Positions 1-7,894 of a stretch of DNA of 64,000 nucleotides are shown piece after piece. A program made the translations under genes and the position numbers. The stretch lies in the NCBI RefSeq assembly GCF_900108565.1, contig NZ_LT629971.1, forward strand, positions 4,960,001 to 5,024,000, given 5' to 3'. This stretch comes from Mycolicibacterium rutilum. Lineage in GTDB: Bacteria; Actinomycetota; Actinomycetes; Mycobacteriales; Mycobacteriaceae. Under the pieces are notes generated by a model. That model was not told the origin of the DNA. It was given only the letters and a program-made list of their open reading frames with translations, and made no database searches. Positions within the stretch are counted from its first letter, which is position 1. Each line of letters opens with the position of its first letter.

Positions 1-568
1 GGGTGGTGAGTCCGCGGTCGAAGGACAGCGCGTTGGTGCCCAGGAACGCCACGTCGAGGTTGACGCCGGCCAGCGCCGCGACGGTCAGCGGGCCGACCGC
101 GGCGCCGGTTTCGGGTCGCACGCGCCCGCCCAGGCTGACGACGGCGACACCCCGCTGCAGCAGCACCGACGTCAGCGGCAACGCGTTGGTGTAGACGACG
201 AGATCGCGGTCGGCGGGCAGTATTTCGGCCAACCGCAGCGTGGTCGAGCCGGCGTCGAGCAGCAGCGAACCGCCGTCGGGGACCAGGCTCAGGGCGCGGC
301 GGGCGATCGCCTCCTTCTGCGCGGCGCGCTCGGTTCGGGTGCCGACGGCCGGTTCGTCGCTCTGCCGCTGCTGCGGTACCGCGCCGCCGTGCACGCGGCG
401 CAGCAGGCCGCGCGCCTCGAGGTGGGCGAGGTCCTTGCGGATGCTCTCGGCGCTGACACCGAAATGCCGGGCCAGCTCGGCGCTTTCGACGCGACGCCGG
501 GTGGCCAGCATCCGGAGCACCTCGGCGTGCCGCTCATCGGCGAACCACGTCCGCCCCGGCGTGGTCAC
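1..568 (-). CDS. DeoR-family transcriptional regulator (3' end outside window)
   Basis: This is the N-terminal 189 codons of a DeoR/GlpR-type sugar-catabolism repressor; the rest lies left of the window. The first 60 residues form the DeoR winged helix-turn-helix (ESAELARHFGVSAESIRKDL), followed by the family linker RRVHGGAV. After that comes the start of the sugar-phosphate-sensing domain, with LLDAGSTT near residue 110 and LGG and TNAL further on. The GTG start overlaps the stop of the upstream FGGY kinase by four bases (GTGA), so the two genes should be translationally coupled. DeoR proteins usually sense a phosphorylated sugar, which fits a kinase/aldolase neighbourhood. The specific effector is unknown. 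Confidence 0.88.
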   Translation of the reverse strand, partial: MTTPGRTWFADERHAEVLRMLATRRRVESAELARHFGVSAESIRKDLAHLEARGLLRRVHGGAVPQQRQSDEPAVGTRTERAAQKEAIARRALSLVPDGGSLLLDAGSTTLRLAEILPADRDLVVYTNALPLTSVLLQRGVAVVSLGGRVRPETGAAVGPLTVAALAGVNLDVAFLGTNALSFDRGLTT

Positions 569-1899
569 GGGCCGACCAGGTGGTCGTCGCGTCCGAGCGC
601 GCCGGTGGCCCGCGCGGCGAGCGTGGCGGCGCCCAACGTCCCGGCCTCGTCGAGGCTCGACACCCGCAGCGCGGGGAACCGAGCGCGCTTGGCGCGCATC
701 ACCTCTGCGCTGTGGCGCCATCCGCCGGTGACGACGACGCCGACCGCGGGTCCGACGACGTCGTCCATCGCGCGGTGCAGCGCCATGGCCTCGTCGGCGG
801 CCGCGGCGACCACGGCCTTCCACACCTCCCCCGGCCCGACTCCGCCGGCGATGCCGCCGAGGGTCAGCGCGTCGGTGCCCAGACCGCCGACGATGACCCG
901 CCCGTGCGGTGCGTGCTCGGCCGCGGCGTCGAGTGCGGCCAGGCCCCCTCCAGGCCCGCCGGACACGCCGAGCATCTCCAGCGCGCGACTCTGCGCGAGC
1001 CCGCCCTCGGTGCCGCCGAGCAACGTCCAGTGGTCGGGTTCGATGCTGGGATCGGTGGTGATGCCCGCGGCCGCGAGCCGCGCTGTCTGGCCGCGGCCAG
1101 GCATGTGAGAAACCGTGCGCACCAATGCTTCCGCGGTGCCCGACGAGTCGAGCTCGTAGCCGGGTGCCGTCGCGCGGGCACCGAGCGCCGCTGCCTGATG
1201 GTCGTGGCCGGCGAGGGTGAGCAGCGCTCCACGCAGCAGCGGACCCGCCTCGTCGGCGGTGATGCGGCCGACCGGATCCCCGGCGGCCACGAGCGGCGGC
1301 ATGAGCGCGCGGGTCGCGCCCGACCACGCGAGCGCGTCGTCCCACCAGTCGCGCCGCGCGACGTCGAGCCAACCGGTGCGCCCGGCCAACGACAGCTCGA
1401 TGACCGGGTCCACACCGAGACGGCGGACCACCCAGCCGCCGACGTCGAACCGTTTAGTCGCCGACCGCGCGGCCGGTTCGTGGGTGCGCAGCCAGCGGTG
1501 CTTGGTGAGCGAGAACTGGCCGCGCGCAGGCTTTCCGGCCACACCGCCGAACGCGTCGGCGCCGATGTCCGCGACGAGACGAGCCACCTCGTCGCCGTCG
1601 CGGTCGTCGTGCCAGGCGATCACGGGCGCCACGGGCCGCTCGTGCGCGTCGGTCAGCACACCGGACTCGCCCATGCTCGTGATGCCGACCGCGGCCACCG
1701 GCACCTGCGCGGCCGTCGCCGCGTCACGCAGCGCGGTCAGCGCGCTGCGCCACAGGACATCCGCGTCGGTCTGCGTGCCCTGCGGTCCCACATCCCACGG
1801 CATGGCGGCGCGACCGGTGCCCAGCACCGTACCGTCGTCGGCGTAGACGACAGCCTTGCTCGACGTGGTGCCGACGTCGAGGCCGGCGAAGGCAGGCAT
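565..1899 (-). CDS. FGGY-family carbohydrate kinase
   Basis: This 444-residue protein is likely to be an ATP-dependent sugar kinase of the xylulokinase/gluconokinase (FGGY) family. The N-terminus has the phosphate-binding DVGTTSSKA motif at residues 8-16, and a conserved GITSMGESGV segment follows near residue 75. The second ATPase lobe carries LDSSGTAEA and a late VVTGGW glycine motif. The ATG at 1899 is preferred because GAGGAG sits just upstream; a longer reading to 1983 has no such support. It ends inside the DeoR start codon. With the adjacent class II aldolase it could form a phosphorylate-then-cleave route for a ketose or polyol-derived sugar. The substrate cannot be read from sequence. 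Confidence 0.88.
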   Translation of the reverse strand: MPAFAGLDVGTTSSKAVVYADDGTVLGTGRAAMPWDVGPQGTQTDADVLWRSALTALRDAATAAQVPVAAVGITSMGESGVLTDAHERPVAPVIAWHDDRDGDEVARLVADIGADAFGGVAGKPARGQFSLTKHRWLRTHEPAARSATKRFDVGGWVVRRLGVDPVIELSLAGRTGWLDVARRDWWDDALAWSGATRALMPPLVAAGDPVGRITADEAGPLLRGALLTLAGHDHQAAALGARATAPGYELDSSGTAEALVRTVSHMPGRGQTARLAAAGITTDPSIEPDHWTLLGGTEGGLAQSRALEMLGVSGGPGGGLAALDAAAEHAPHGRVIVGGLGTDALTLGGIAGGVGPGEVWKAVVAAAADEAMALHRAMDDVVGPAVGVVVTGGWRHSAEVMRAKRARFPALRVSSLDEAGTLGAATLAARATGALGRDDHLVGP

Positions 1900-1994
1900 C
1901 GCGCTCCTCGGTGCATGCGATTCGGTGGCATTGCGGTGTTGGGTTTGCATGGATATGGTTGCGTCTGATTGGAAACGCGTCAAGTAGGAGCGAC
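1900..1994. promoter_or_regulatory. Divergent promoter region, FGGY kinase / aldolase
   Basis: This 95-base gap separates the kinase-DeoR pair (minus strand) from the aldolase (plus strand) and must hold both promoters. The ribosome-binding sites are GAGGAG for the kinase and TAGGAG for the aldolase. I could not identify convincing -35/-10 pairs or a DeoR operator by eye. Confidence 0.5.
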
Positions 1995-2834
1995 ATGCCG
2001 CTGGCCCCCACCGCCGCCCTTCTCGACAGCGCCCGGTCGCGCGGCGTCGGTGTCGCGGCCTTCAACGTGATCACGCTGGAACATGCCGAAGGCATCCTCG
2101 CCGGCGCCGAACGCGTCGGCGAACAGGTGATCCTGCAGGTCAGCGAGAACAGCGTGGCGTTCCACGGTGGGGTCGCCCCACTGGCCGCCGCGCTCAAGGT
2201 CCTGGCCGCCGAGGCGGCCGTGCCGGTCGGCCTGCACCTCGACCACGTCGAGACGGCCGCGCTGTGGGAGGCCGCCGCCGCCACAGGTTTCTCCTCGGTG
2301 ATGGTCGACGCGGGCGCGCTGCCGTACGACCGCAACGTCGACATCACCGCCGACGCCACCCGCCGGCTGCACGCCCAGGGCTTGGCGGTGGAGGCCGAAC
2401 TCGGCTACGTCGGCGGCAAGGACACCCATGTCGCCAGCGCGCACGCGCCGGGCGTGCGCACCGACCCGCAGCAGGCGGCCGAGTTCGTCGCCGCGACCCG
2501 GGTGGACGCGCTGGCGGTCGCGGTGGGCAGCTCACACGCGATGACCGACCGGACCGCGCAGCTCGACCTCGACCTGATCGCGGCGCTACGCGACGCATTG
2601 CCGATTCCGCTTGTGCTGCACGGATCTTCGGGCGTTCCCGATGACACGCTGCGCGCAGCCGTCGGCGCAGGAATCGTCAAGGTCAACATCGGCACGGCGC
2701 TCAACGTCGCCTACACCGGCGCGGTGCGGGCGGCGCTCAGCGACGGGGTGGACCCCCGCAAGCCGCTGGCCGCCGCCCGCGACGCGGTCGCCGACGTGGT
2801 CTCACATCTGATCGAATTGGTCGCTGCCGCTTAG
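1995..2834 (+). CDS. Class II fructose/tagatose-bisphosphate-type aldolase
   Basis: This 279-residue zinc-dependent aldolase belongs to the FbaA/GatY/KbaY family and would cleave a ketose phosphate in the cytoplasm. The family signatures are AFNVITLEHAEGIL near residue 24, the zinc/catalytic segment HLDHVE near residue 80, FSSVMVDAGALPYDRN near residue 100, EAELGYVGG near residue 135 and the C-terminal LVLHGSSGVPD with KVNIGTALN. The start at 1995 follows a clear TAGGAG ribosome-binding site. It diverges from the FGGY kinase, and its end overlaps the end of the ABC binding protein by four bases. Whether it uses fructose-, tagatose- or another ketose phosphate is not decided by the sequence. 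Confidence 0.9.
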   Translation: MPLAPTAALLDSARSRGVGVAAFNVITLEHAEGILAGAERVGEQVILQVSENSVAFHGGVAPLAAALKVLAAEAAVPVGLHLDHVETAALWEAAAATGFSSVMVDAGALPYDRNVDITADATRRLHAQGLAVEAELGYVGGKDTHVASAHAPGVRTDPQQAAEFVAATRVDALAVAVGSSHAMTDRTAQLDLDLIAALRDALPIPLVLHGSSGVPDDTLRAAVGAGIVKVNIGTALNVAYTGAVRAALSDGVDPRKPLAAARDAVADVVSHLIELVAAA

Positions 2835-3880
2835 CATTGCGACTTGTAGGCCGCCGCTCCGCCTTCGCCGTCGAGGTTGTCCTGGGTGATGATGGTGAAG
2901 CCGGTCTGCACCTTCTTGGTGTTCTCGCCGCCCTCGAGCGCGGTGACCGCCTCGTCGACGCCGAACTTGCCGATCAGACCCGGGTCCTGGGCGACGAGGG
3001 CCTGCACGGTGCCCTCCCGCAGCGCCTGGATCTGGTTGGGGCCGGCGTCGAACCCGACCACCTGCACCTGACCGCTCTTGCCCGCCTGCCGCACGCCGGT
3101 CGCCGAGCCCTCGGCCGAGAACAGGTTGGTGGCGAAGACGCCGACGAGGTCGGGGTCCTTCTGCAACTGCGCGCCGATCAGTTGCGCGGCCGTCGCCGGA
3201 TCGTTGTGGCTGTACTGCACGCCGACGTAGGTGAACTTGCTGTCCTCCTTGACCGCGTCCTCGAATCCCTTGGCGCGGGCATCGGTTGTCGAGACGCCCG
3301 GGTCGATGTTCATCACCATCACCTTGCCGCCCTCGGGGCGCAATTTCTTGATGGCCTCGAACGCCGCGCGGCCGCCGCCCTCGTTGTCGCTGGCGATCTC
3401 GGACACCGCATACGACGGGTCGTTGGTGGTGGTGTCGACGAGCACCACCTTGATGCCCGCCGCGGCCGCCTGCTGCAGCGGCTGCTGCATCGCCTGCACA
3501 TCGGTCGGCGCCACCAGCAGCGCGTCGGGCCGGCCGGCCACGATCGAGTCGAGGATCGGCTTCTGCAGCGTCGGGTCGAACTTCTGCGGTCCCTGTGTGG
3601 AGACCTTCACGCCCAGCTTCGCCGCCTCTTCCTGGGCGCCGCACTGCATGGTGATGTAGAACTGGCCGCCGGATACGCCCTGCAGGAACTGAATGTTGTA
3701 CTCCTGGCTGGCTTTCGCCGGCGCGGTGACGGTGGTCGCGGCGGCCGCCTGCTGCGCGCCGTCGGCACCCTCTCCCGACTCCGAGCCCGACGATTCGGGT
3801 TTGGACGAGGTGCAGGACGACAGCGTGAGGACCGCGACCCCCAACGTTCCCGCGACCGTCATCACGCGTTTACGGTTCAC
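2831..3880 (-). CDS. Sugar ABC transporter substrate-binding lipoprotein
   Basis: This 349-residue periplasmic-binding-protein type 1 (RbsB-like) captures a sugar outside the membrane. It has a lipoprotein signal with lipobox LSSC (Cys at about residue 23), then a Ser/Gly/Ala-rich linker and the two-lobe Peripl_BP_4 fold. Typical segments are RPDALLVAPTD, KVVLVDTTTND and VQVVGFDAGPNQ. The GTG start overlaps the stop of the permease by four bases. It is the last gene of the four-gene importer operon that begins with the mannose-6-phosphate isomerase-like gene. Confidence 0.92.
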   Translation of the reverse strand: MNRKRVMTVAGTLGVAVLTLSSCTSSKPESSGSESGEGADGAQQAAAATTVTAPAKASQEYNIQFLQGVSGGQFYITMQCGAQEEAAKLGVKVSTQGPQKFDPTLQKPILDSIVAGRPDALLVAPTDVQAMQQPLQQAAAAGIKVVLVDTTTNDPSYAVSEIASDNEGGGRAAFEAIKKLRPEGGKVMVMNIDPGVSTTDARAKGFEDAVKEDSKFTYVGVQYSHNDPATAAQLIGAQLQKDPDLVGVFATNLFSAEGSATGVRQAGKSGQVQVVGFDAGPNQIQALREGTVQALVAQDPGLIGKFGVDEAVTALEGGENTKKVQTGFTIITQDNLDGEGGAAAYKSQC

Positions 3881-4950
3881 TGGCGTTCCTTTCGTTGCGT
3901 TCTGCGTTTGACGAAACTTCGGGACCGCGCGCCGCGCAGCGCGGCCGCACGGCGGGACTGGTCGACGTACACAGCGGCGATGAGGACCGTGCCCACCGCC
4001 ACGCCCTGCCAGAACGGCTGGACGCCGATGATGACGAACCCGGACTGCAGCACGGCGGGGATGAACAGGCCGACGACGGTGCCGAAGATGCTGCCCTCGC
4101 CGCCGAAGATCGACGTCCCGCCGATCACCACCGCCGCGATCACGTTGAGGTTGGTCAGCGACTGCCCGGCGATCGTCGTGGTGCCGAACTGCGCGAGCGT
4201 GAGGATCGCGCCGATGCCGGCGAGCGTGCCCGCCAGCGCGTAGACGAGCACGAGGTGCCGGGTCACCTTGATGCCGGTGCGGCGCGCGGCTTCCTCGTTC
4301 GAGCCGATCGCGTAGGTGTAGCGGCCGAATCTTGTCTTGTGCAACAGTATTCCGCCGAGCACGACGATCACCAGCGCGACGAACGGCAGGCCCGGGATGC
4401 CGAGGATCTTGGTGTAGGCGCTGAAGTCAGTCAGTTCGGTGGGCACCGAGCGGATGTCGATGCCGCCGGTCAGGACCTGCGCCAGTCCGAGCGCCACCGA
4501 CAGCGTGCCCAGAGTCACGATCAGCGCGGGCACCTTCGCGACCGCGACCAGGATGCCGTTCACGACGCCCCACACCGTCCCGCCGAGCACCGCAGCGATC
4601 AGGCCGACGGCGGCGACGCCGGGGCCCGCGCCGCCCATCGCCTCCATCACCTTCGCCGCCACCACCGAGGCGAACACCAGCACCGAACCGACCGACAGGT
4701 CGATCCCCGAGGTGATGATGACGAACGTCATGCCGACGCCGAGCACCGCCCAGACCGCGACGTTCTGCGAGATCAGCGAGAAGTTGCCGGTGGACAGGAA
4801 GCGGTCGCCGGCGAGCACGGTGAAGCACGCACAGATGACGATCAGCACGCCGAGGATCCAGAACGCCTGTAATCCGCTGATGCGCTTGAGGAACGACTCC
4901 GCCGGGTCGTCGGCGCCGTCGCTCACGACCGCTTTCTCGAGGGTGCTCAT
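3877..4950 (-). CDS. Sugar ABC transporter permease (RbsC/FrcC-like)
   Basis: This 357-residue polytopic membrane protein of the BPD_transp_2 family has about eight to ten hydrophobic segments. Conserved family segments include VGMTFVIITSGIDLSVGSV near residue 80, GLINGILVA-like GVVNGILVAVAKVPALIVTLG, GSNEEAARRTGIKV (the ATPase-contact loop) and FGGEGSIFGTVVG. The ATG at 4950 overlaps the stop of the ATPase gene by four bases. A longer reading upstream merely overlaps the ATPase gene in another frame and was discarded. It forms the channel of the importer with the neighbouring ATPase and binding protein. Confidence 0.92.
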   Translation of the reverse strand: MSTLEKAVVSDGADDPAESFLKRISGLQAFWILGVLIVICACFTVLAGDRFLSTGNFSLISQNVAVWAVLGVGMTFVIITSGIDLSVGSVLVFASVVAAKVMEAMGGAGPGVAAVGLIAAVLGGTVWGVVNGILVAVAKVPALIVTLGTLSVALGLAQVLTGGIDIRSVPTELTDFSAYTKILGIPGLPFVALVIVVLGGILLHKTRFGRYTYAIGSNEEAARRTGIKVTRHLVLVYALAGTLAGIGAILTLAQFGTTTIAGQSLTNLNVIAAVVIGGTSIFGGEGSIFGTVVGLFIPAVLQSGFVIIGVQPFWQGVAVGTVLIAAVYVDQSRRAAALRGARSRSFVKRRTQRKERQ

Positions 4951-5711
4951 GCCGCGCCGTCCCGCGAGTCCAGCGCGCCGGTCATCGCGCCGACGAGTTC
5001 CTCGACGGTGGTCTGCGCCGCGGTGAAGGTGGCCACCCGCCGGCCCAGCCGCAGCACCTGGATGCTGTCGCACACCTCGAGTACGTGCGGCATCGAGTGG
5101 CTGATGAACACCACCGCAATCCCCTTGTCGCGCACCCGTTTGATCGACTCGAGCACGTTGGCGGTCTGCACGACGCCCAACGCCGCGGTGGGCTCGTCGA
5201 GGATCAGCACCTTCCTCGCCCACGCCATCGCCCTGGCGATCGCGATGCCTTGGCGCTGGCCGCCCGACATCGATCGGACCGGCGAATTCAACGACCGCAC
5301 GGTCGCACCGAGGTCACGGAACGACTCGGCAGCCCGGCGCCGCATCTCCTTCTCGTCCATGAAGCCCAACCGCCCGAGGATGCCCTTGCGGGCGATCTCC
5401 CTGCCCAGGAACACGTTCTGCACCGGGTTCAGGTGCGGCGCCAGCGCCAGATCCTGATACACCACCTCGATGCCGAGGTCCTCTGCCTGGCGCGGCTCGG
5501 ACAGGCGCACCCGCTTGCCCTCGAAGTAGATCTCGCCCTCGTCCAGGTCGAGGTTGCCCGACAGCGCCTTGATGAGCGTCGACTTGCCCGCGCCGTTGTC
5601 GCCGATGAGGCCGACGACCTCGCCGGCGGTCACGTCGAAGTCGGCGCCGTCGAGCGCACGCACGTGGCCGAAGCTGCGGGACAGGCCGCGCGCGTGCAGC
5701 AGTGCGGTCAT
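4947..5711 (-). CDS. Sugar ABC transporter ATP-binding protein (single-domain, FrcA-like)
   Basis: This 254-residue ATPase powers the importer. It has Walker A GDNGAGKST near residue 37, a Q-loop region VVYQDLALAPHL, signature MSGGQRQGIAIARAM near residue 148, Walker B VLILDEPTAALG and switch histidine FISHSMPHV. Ribose importers usually have two fused ATPase domains (RbsA). A single domain with a RbsC-type permease is the arrangement of fructose-type FrcBCA systems, so two copies would pair in the complex. It overlaps both neighbours by four bases. Confidence 0.92.
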   Translation of the reverse strand: MTALLHARGLSRSFGHVRALDGADFDVTAGEVVGLIGDNGAGKSTLIKALSGNLDLDEGEIYFEGKRVRLSEPRQAEDLGIEVVYQDLALAPHLNPVQNVFLGREIARKGILGRLGFMDEKEMRRRAAESFRDLGATVRSLNSPVRSMSGGQRQGIAIARAMAWARKVLILDEPTAALGVVQTANVLESIKRVRDKGIAVVFISHSMPHVLEVCDSIQVLRLGRRVATFTAAQTTVEELVGAMTGALDSRDGAA

Positions 5712-6742
5712 GTCGTCCTTTCCTGCGGGTTCGTGAGGGACGGAGGCCAGGTGTCGCCCGGCCGGCAGACGAGCAGGCGCGCATCGCCTTCGGTGTGCCA
5801 GGGGCCCGAGGAGGCGGGCACCACGAGGGTGTTGCCTGCCGTCACCGCGACGGGCTCGCCCTCTGCGGGCACCACCGACCCCTCGCCCGCCAGCACCACC
5901 GCGACGGCGAAGCCCGCGTCAAGTTCGGCGCGCGGGCCGAGCAGGTCCATGTGGAAGAAATCCGCGGCTTCGGCGGGCAGCACCGGTGTCACTCCGGTCG
6001 CGTCGGCGTCGGTATGGCGCAGCAGGTCGCCGACGTCGTCGACGGGGGCGCTGTCCACCGCCGAGAGCGCGACGTCGCGGTCCAGGCCGAGGAACACCTC
6101 GTCGTCGGATGCGGAGGTGTTCACGCGCTCGAGCAGGATCGACTGGTCGGTGGGCTCCTGCGCCTCGACGAGCAGCACGCCACGGCCGATCGCGTGCGGG
6201 GTGCCGCCGGGGACCAGCACCCCGTCGCCGGGCCGCACCGGTATCCGGTGCATCAGCGCGAGCAGGCCCTCGGTGTCCTGCGCGGCGACCAGGTCCGAGA
6301 GCCGTTGCGGGTCAACGGTTTCGCGCCAGCCCGCCCACACCGCGGCGTCACCGTCGGCGCGCAGGATGTACCAGGCCTCGGTTTTGCCGTAGGGGCAGCC
6401 GAGGTGACGGCACGCGAATTCGCGCGTTGGGTGCACATGCACGGGCAGCCGCTGTCCGGCGTCGAGCAGTTTCACCAGCACGCCGGTGTCGCCGGGCGCG
6501 CCGTCGTCGCGACCGAGCCAGCCGCGGGGGTCGCGTTCGACGGCCTCGCGCAGCAGCGTGCCGTCGGCCAGCGTCGCTGGGCCCAGCGCGGGTTCCCCGA
6601 ACCGTGACACGGTGGCGCCGATCCACTCCTCCGGGGAGCGCTCACCGACCGGCGGCAGTCCGCGCCAGTCGGCCAGCACCGGCCCACCGACATACCAGTG
6701 CGGAATGACGTTCGGGGGCAGCAGTTGCGGGTGGACGGTCAC
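5708..6742 (-). CDS. Class I mannose-6-phosphate isomerase-like protein
   Basis: This 344-residue cupin-type zinc protein resembles short (Bacillus-type) ManA. A zinc-binding pair lies at LPVHVHP (near residue 100), then YGKTEAWYILRA supplies the conserved Glu, and GTPHAIG gives the further His ligand. Type I phosphomannose isomerases convert mannose-6-phosphate to fructose-6-phosphate. It is the first gene of the importer operon and reads divergently from the LacI gene. A GTG start with AGGAGG upstream is used. In this context it may act on the imported sugar after phosphorylation, but substrate specificity is not proven. Confidence 0.85.
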   Translation of the reverse strand: MTVHPQLLPPNVIPHWYVGGPVLADWRGLPPVGERSPEEWIGATVSRFGEPALGPATLADGTLLREAVERDPRGWLGRDDGAPGDTGVLVKLLDAGQRLPVHVHPTREFACRHLGCPYGKTEAWYILRADGDAAVWAGWRETVDPQRLSDLVAAQDTEGLLALMHRIPVRPGDGVLVPGGTPHAIGRGVLLVEAQEPTDQSILLERVNTSASDDEVFLGLDRDVALSAVDSAPVDDVGDLLRHTDADATGVTPVLPAEAADFFHMDLLGPRAELDAGFAVAVVLAGEGSVVPAEGEPVAVTAGNTLVVPASSGPWHTEGDARLLVCRPGDTWPPSLTNPQERTT

Positions 6743-6802
6743 TCGTGCGGCACCTCCTGTCTGTTACCTGCGTCACGCCGGACAGTACGCCACATCGCCC
6801 GC

Positions 6803-6854
6803 TATGTCACCGGTGTCAGACAATTCGGCGTACCGAGATGACATCGGTGACATA
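6803..6854. promoter_or_regulatory. Two LacI-type operator candidates in the divergent promoter
   Basis: Two related 18-base near-palindromes are seen: TATGTCACCGGTGTCAGA at 6803-6820 and GATGACATCGGTGACATA at 6837-6854. The second is an almost exact reverse complement of the first. Each core (TGTCACCGGTGTCA, TGACATCGGTGACA) is nearly self-complementary with the central CG typical of LacI/GalR operators. The centres are 34 bases apart. They lie between the importer operon and the LacI gene, as expected for a repressor controlling both. Confidence 0.7.
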
Positions 6855-6886
6855 CTGGCGGCGGTTCGAGCGAGGAGGGACGGTCG

Positions 6887-7894
6887 ATGACCACGATGCG
6901 CGACGTCGCCGACCGTGCCGGCGTGAGCGCAAAGACCGTGTCCCGGGTCATCAACAACGACCGCTACGTCTCGGCGGACGTCCGCGAACGCGTCGAGCGC
7001 GCGATCGACGAACTGCAGTACGTCCCGAACATGCTGGCCGTCACGTTCCGAGCCGGGCGCGACGCCGCCATCGGGGTCGCGGTGCCCGGCGTCGCCGACC
7101 CGTTCTTCGCCGGCATCATCGACGCCGTCGAACGCGAAGCCAGCAAGCGCAATGTCGCCGTCATCGTGACCAGCGTGGGCTGGGAGCCGACGCACGAACA
7201 GCGGTCGTTGGAGGCGGTGCTCAAGCGTCAGGTCGCCGGCATGATCATCTGCCCGGTCGGCCGCGACATGTCCTATCTGCGGCCGTGGCTCAAGCGCACA
7301 CCGCTGGTGTTCGTCGACCGCGAGCCGGGTCGCCTGACCGCCGACGCGGTGGTGCAGGACGACGTCGGCGGCGGCCGCGACGGGACCCGTCACCTGATCG
7401 CGCACGGACACCGCCGCATCGCGTTCATGGGCGACGACACCGTGACCGGGCTGCTGCGGCTCGAAGGCTGGCGCCAGGCGCTCGATGAGGCCGGACTCGT
7501 CGAAGGCCCGGTGCACATCGGCGCCGTCGACGTCGACACGGTGTCGGCCGCCCTGCGCCGCGCGCTCGACGCGCCCGATCCGCCGACCGCGGTGTTCTCC
7601 TCCAACGCCCGGTGCACGATCGCGCTCGTGACGGCGTTACAGGCGTTGCGCCGCAAGGACATCGCGCTGATCGGCTTCGGCGACTTCCCCACCGCGGCCG
7701 CGCTTCGGCCCGCGATCACCGTGGTCCACCAGGACGGTGACGCGATGGGCCGCTTCGCCGCCGACCGGTTGTTCACCCGCCTCGACGCGCCGACCCGGCG
7801 GCTGCGGCGACGCACGGTGTTGCCGGTGTCGCTGGTGACCCGCACGTCGTGCGCGATGCCCGGCGAGCGGGTGCGCGCGGGGCACGAACCCTAG
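6887..7894 (+). CDS. LacI-family transcriptional regulator
   Basis: This 335-residue repressor has an N-terminal LacI helix-turn-helix at residues 1-25 (MRDVADRAGVSAKTVSRVIN) and the hinge YVPNMLA. A periplasmic-binding-protein-like sensor domain follows (IGVAVPGVADPFFAGII, FVDREPG, DDVGGGRDGTRHLIAHGHRRIAF). The ATG is preceded by GAGGAGG. It is divergent from the sugar importer operon and probably represses it until a sugar ligand binds. Its stop overlaps that of cobQ by four bases. Confidence 0.92.
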   Translation: MTTMRDVADRAGVSAKTVSRVINNDRYVSADVRERVERAIDELQYVPNMLAVTFRAGRDAAIGVAVPGVADPFFAGIIDAVEREASKRNVAVIVTSVGWEPTHEQRSLEAVLKRQVAGMIICPVGRDMSYLRPWLKRTPLVFVDREPGRLTADAVVQDDVGGGRDGTRHLIAHGHRRIAFMGDDTVTGLLRLEGWRQALDEAGLVEGPVHIGAVDVDTVSAALRRALDAPDPPTAVFSSNARCTIALVTALQALRRKDIALIGFGDFPTAAALRPAITVVHQDGDAMGRFAADRLFTRLDAPTRRLRRRTVLPVSLVTRTSCAMPGERVRAGHEP

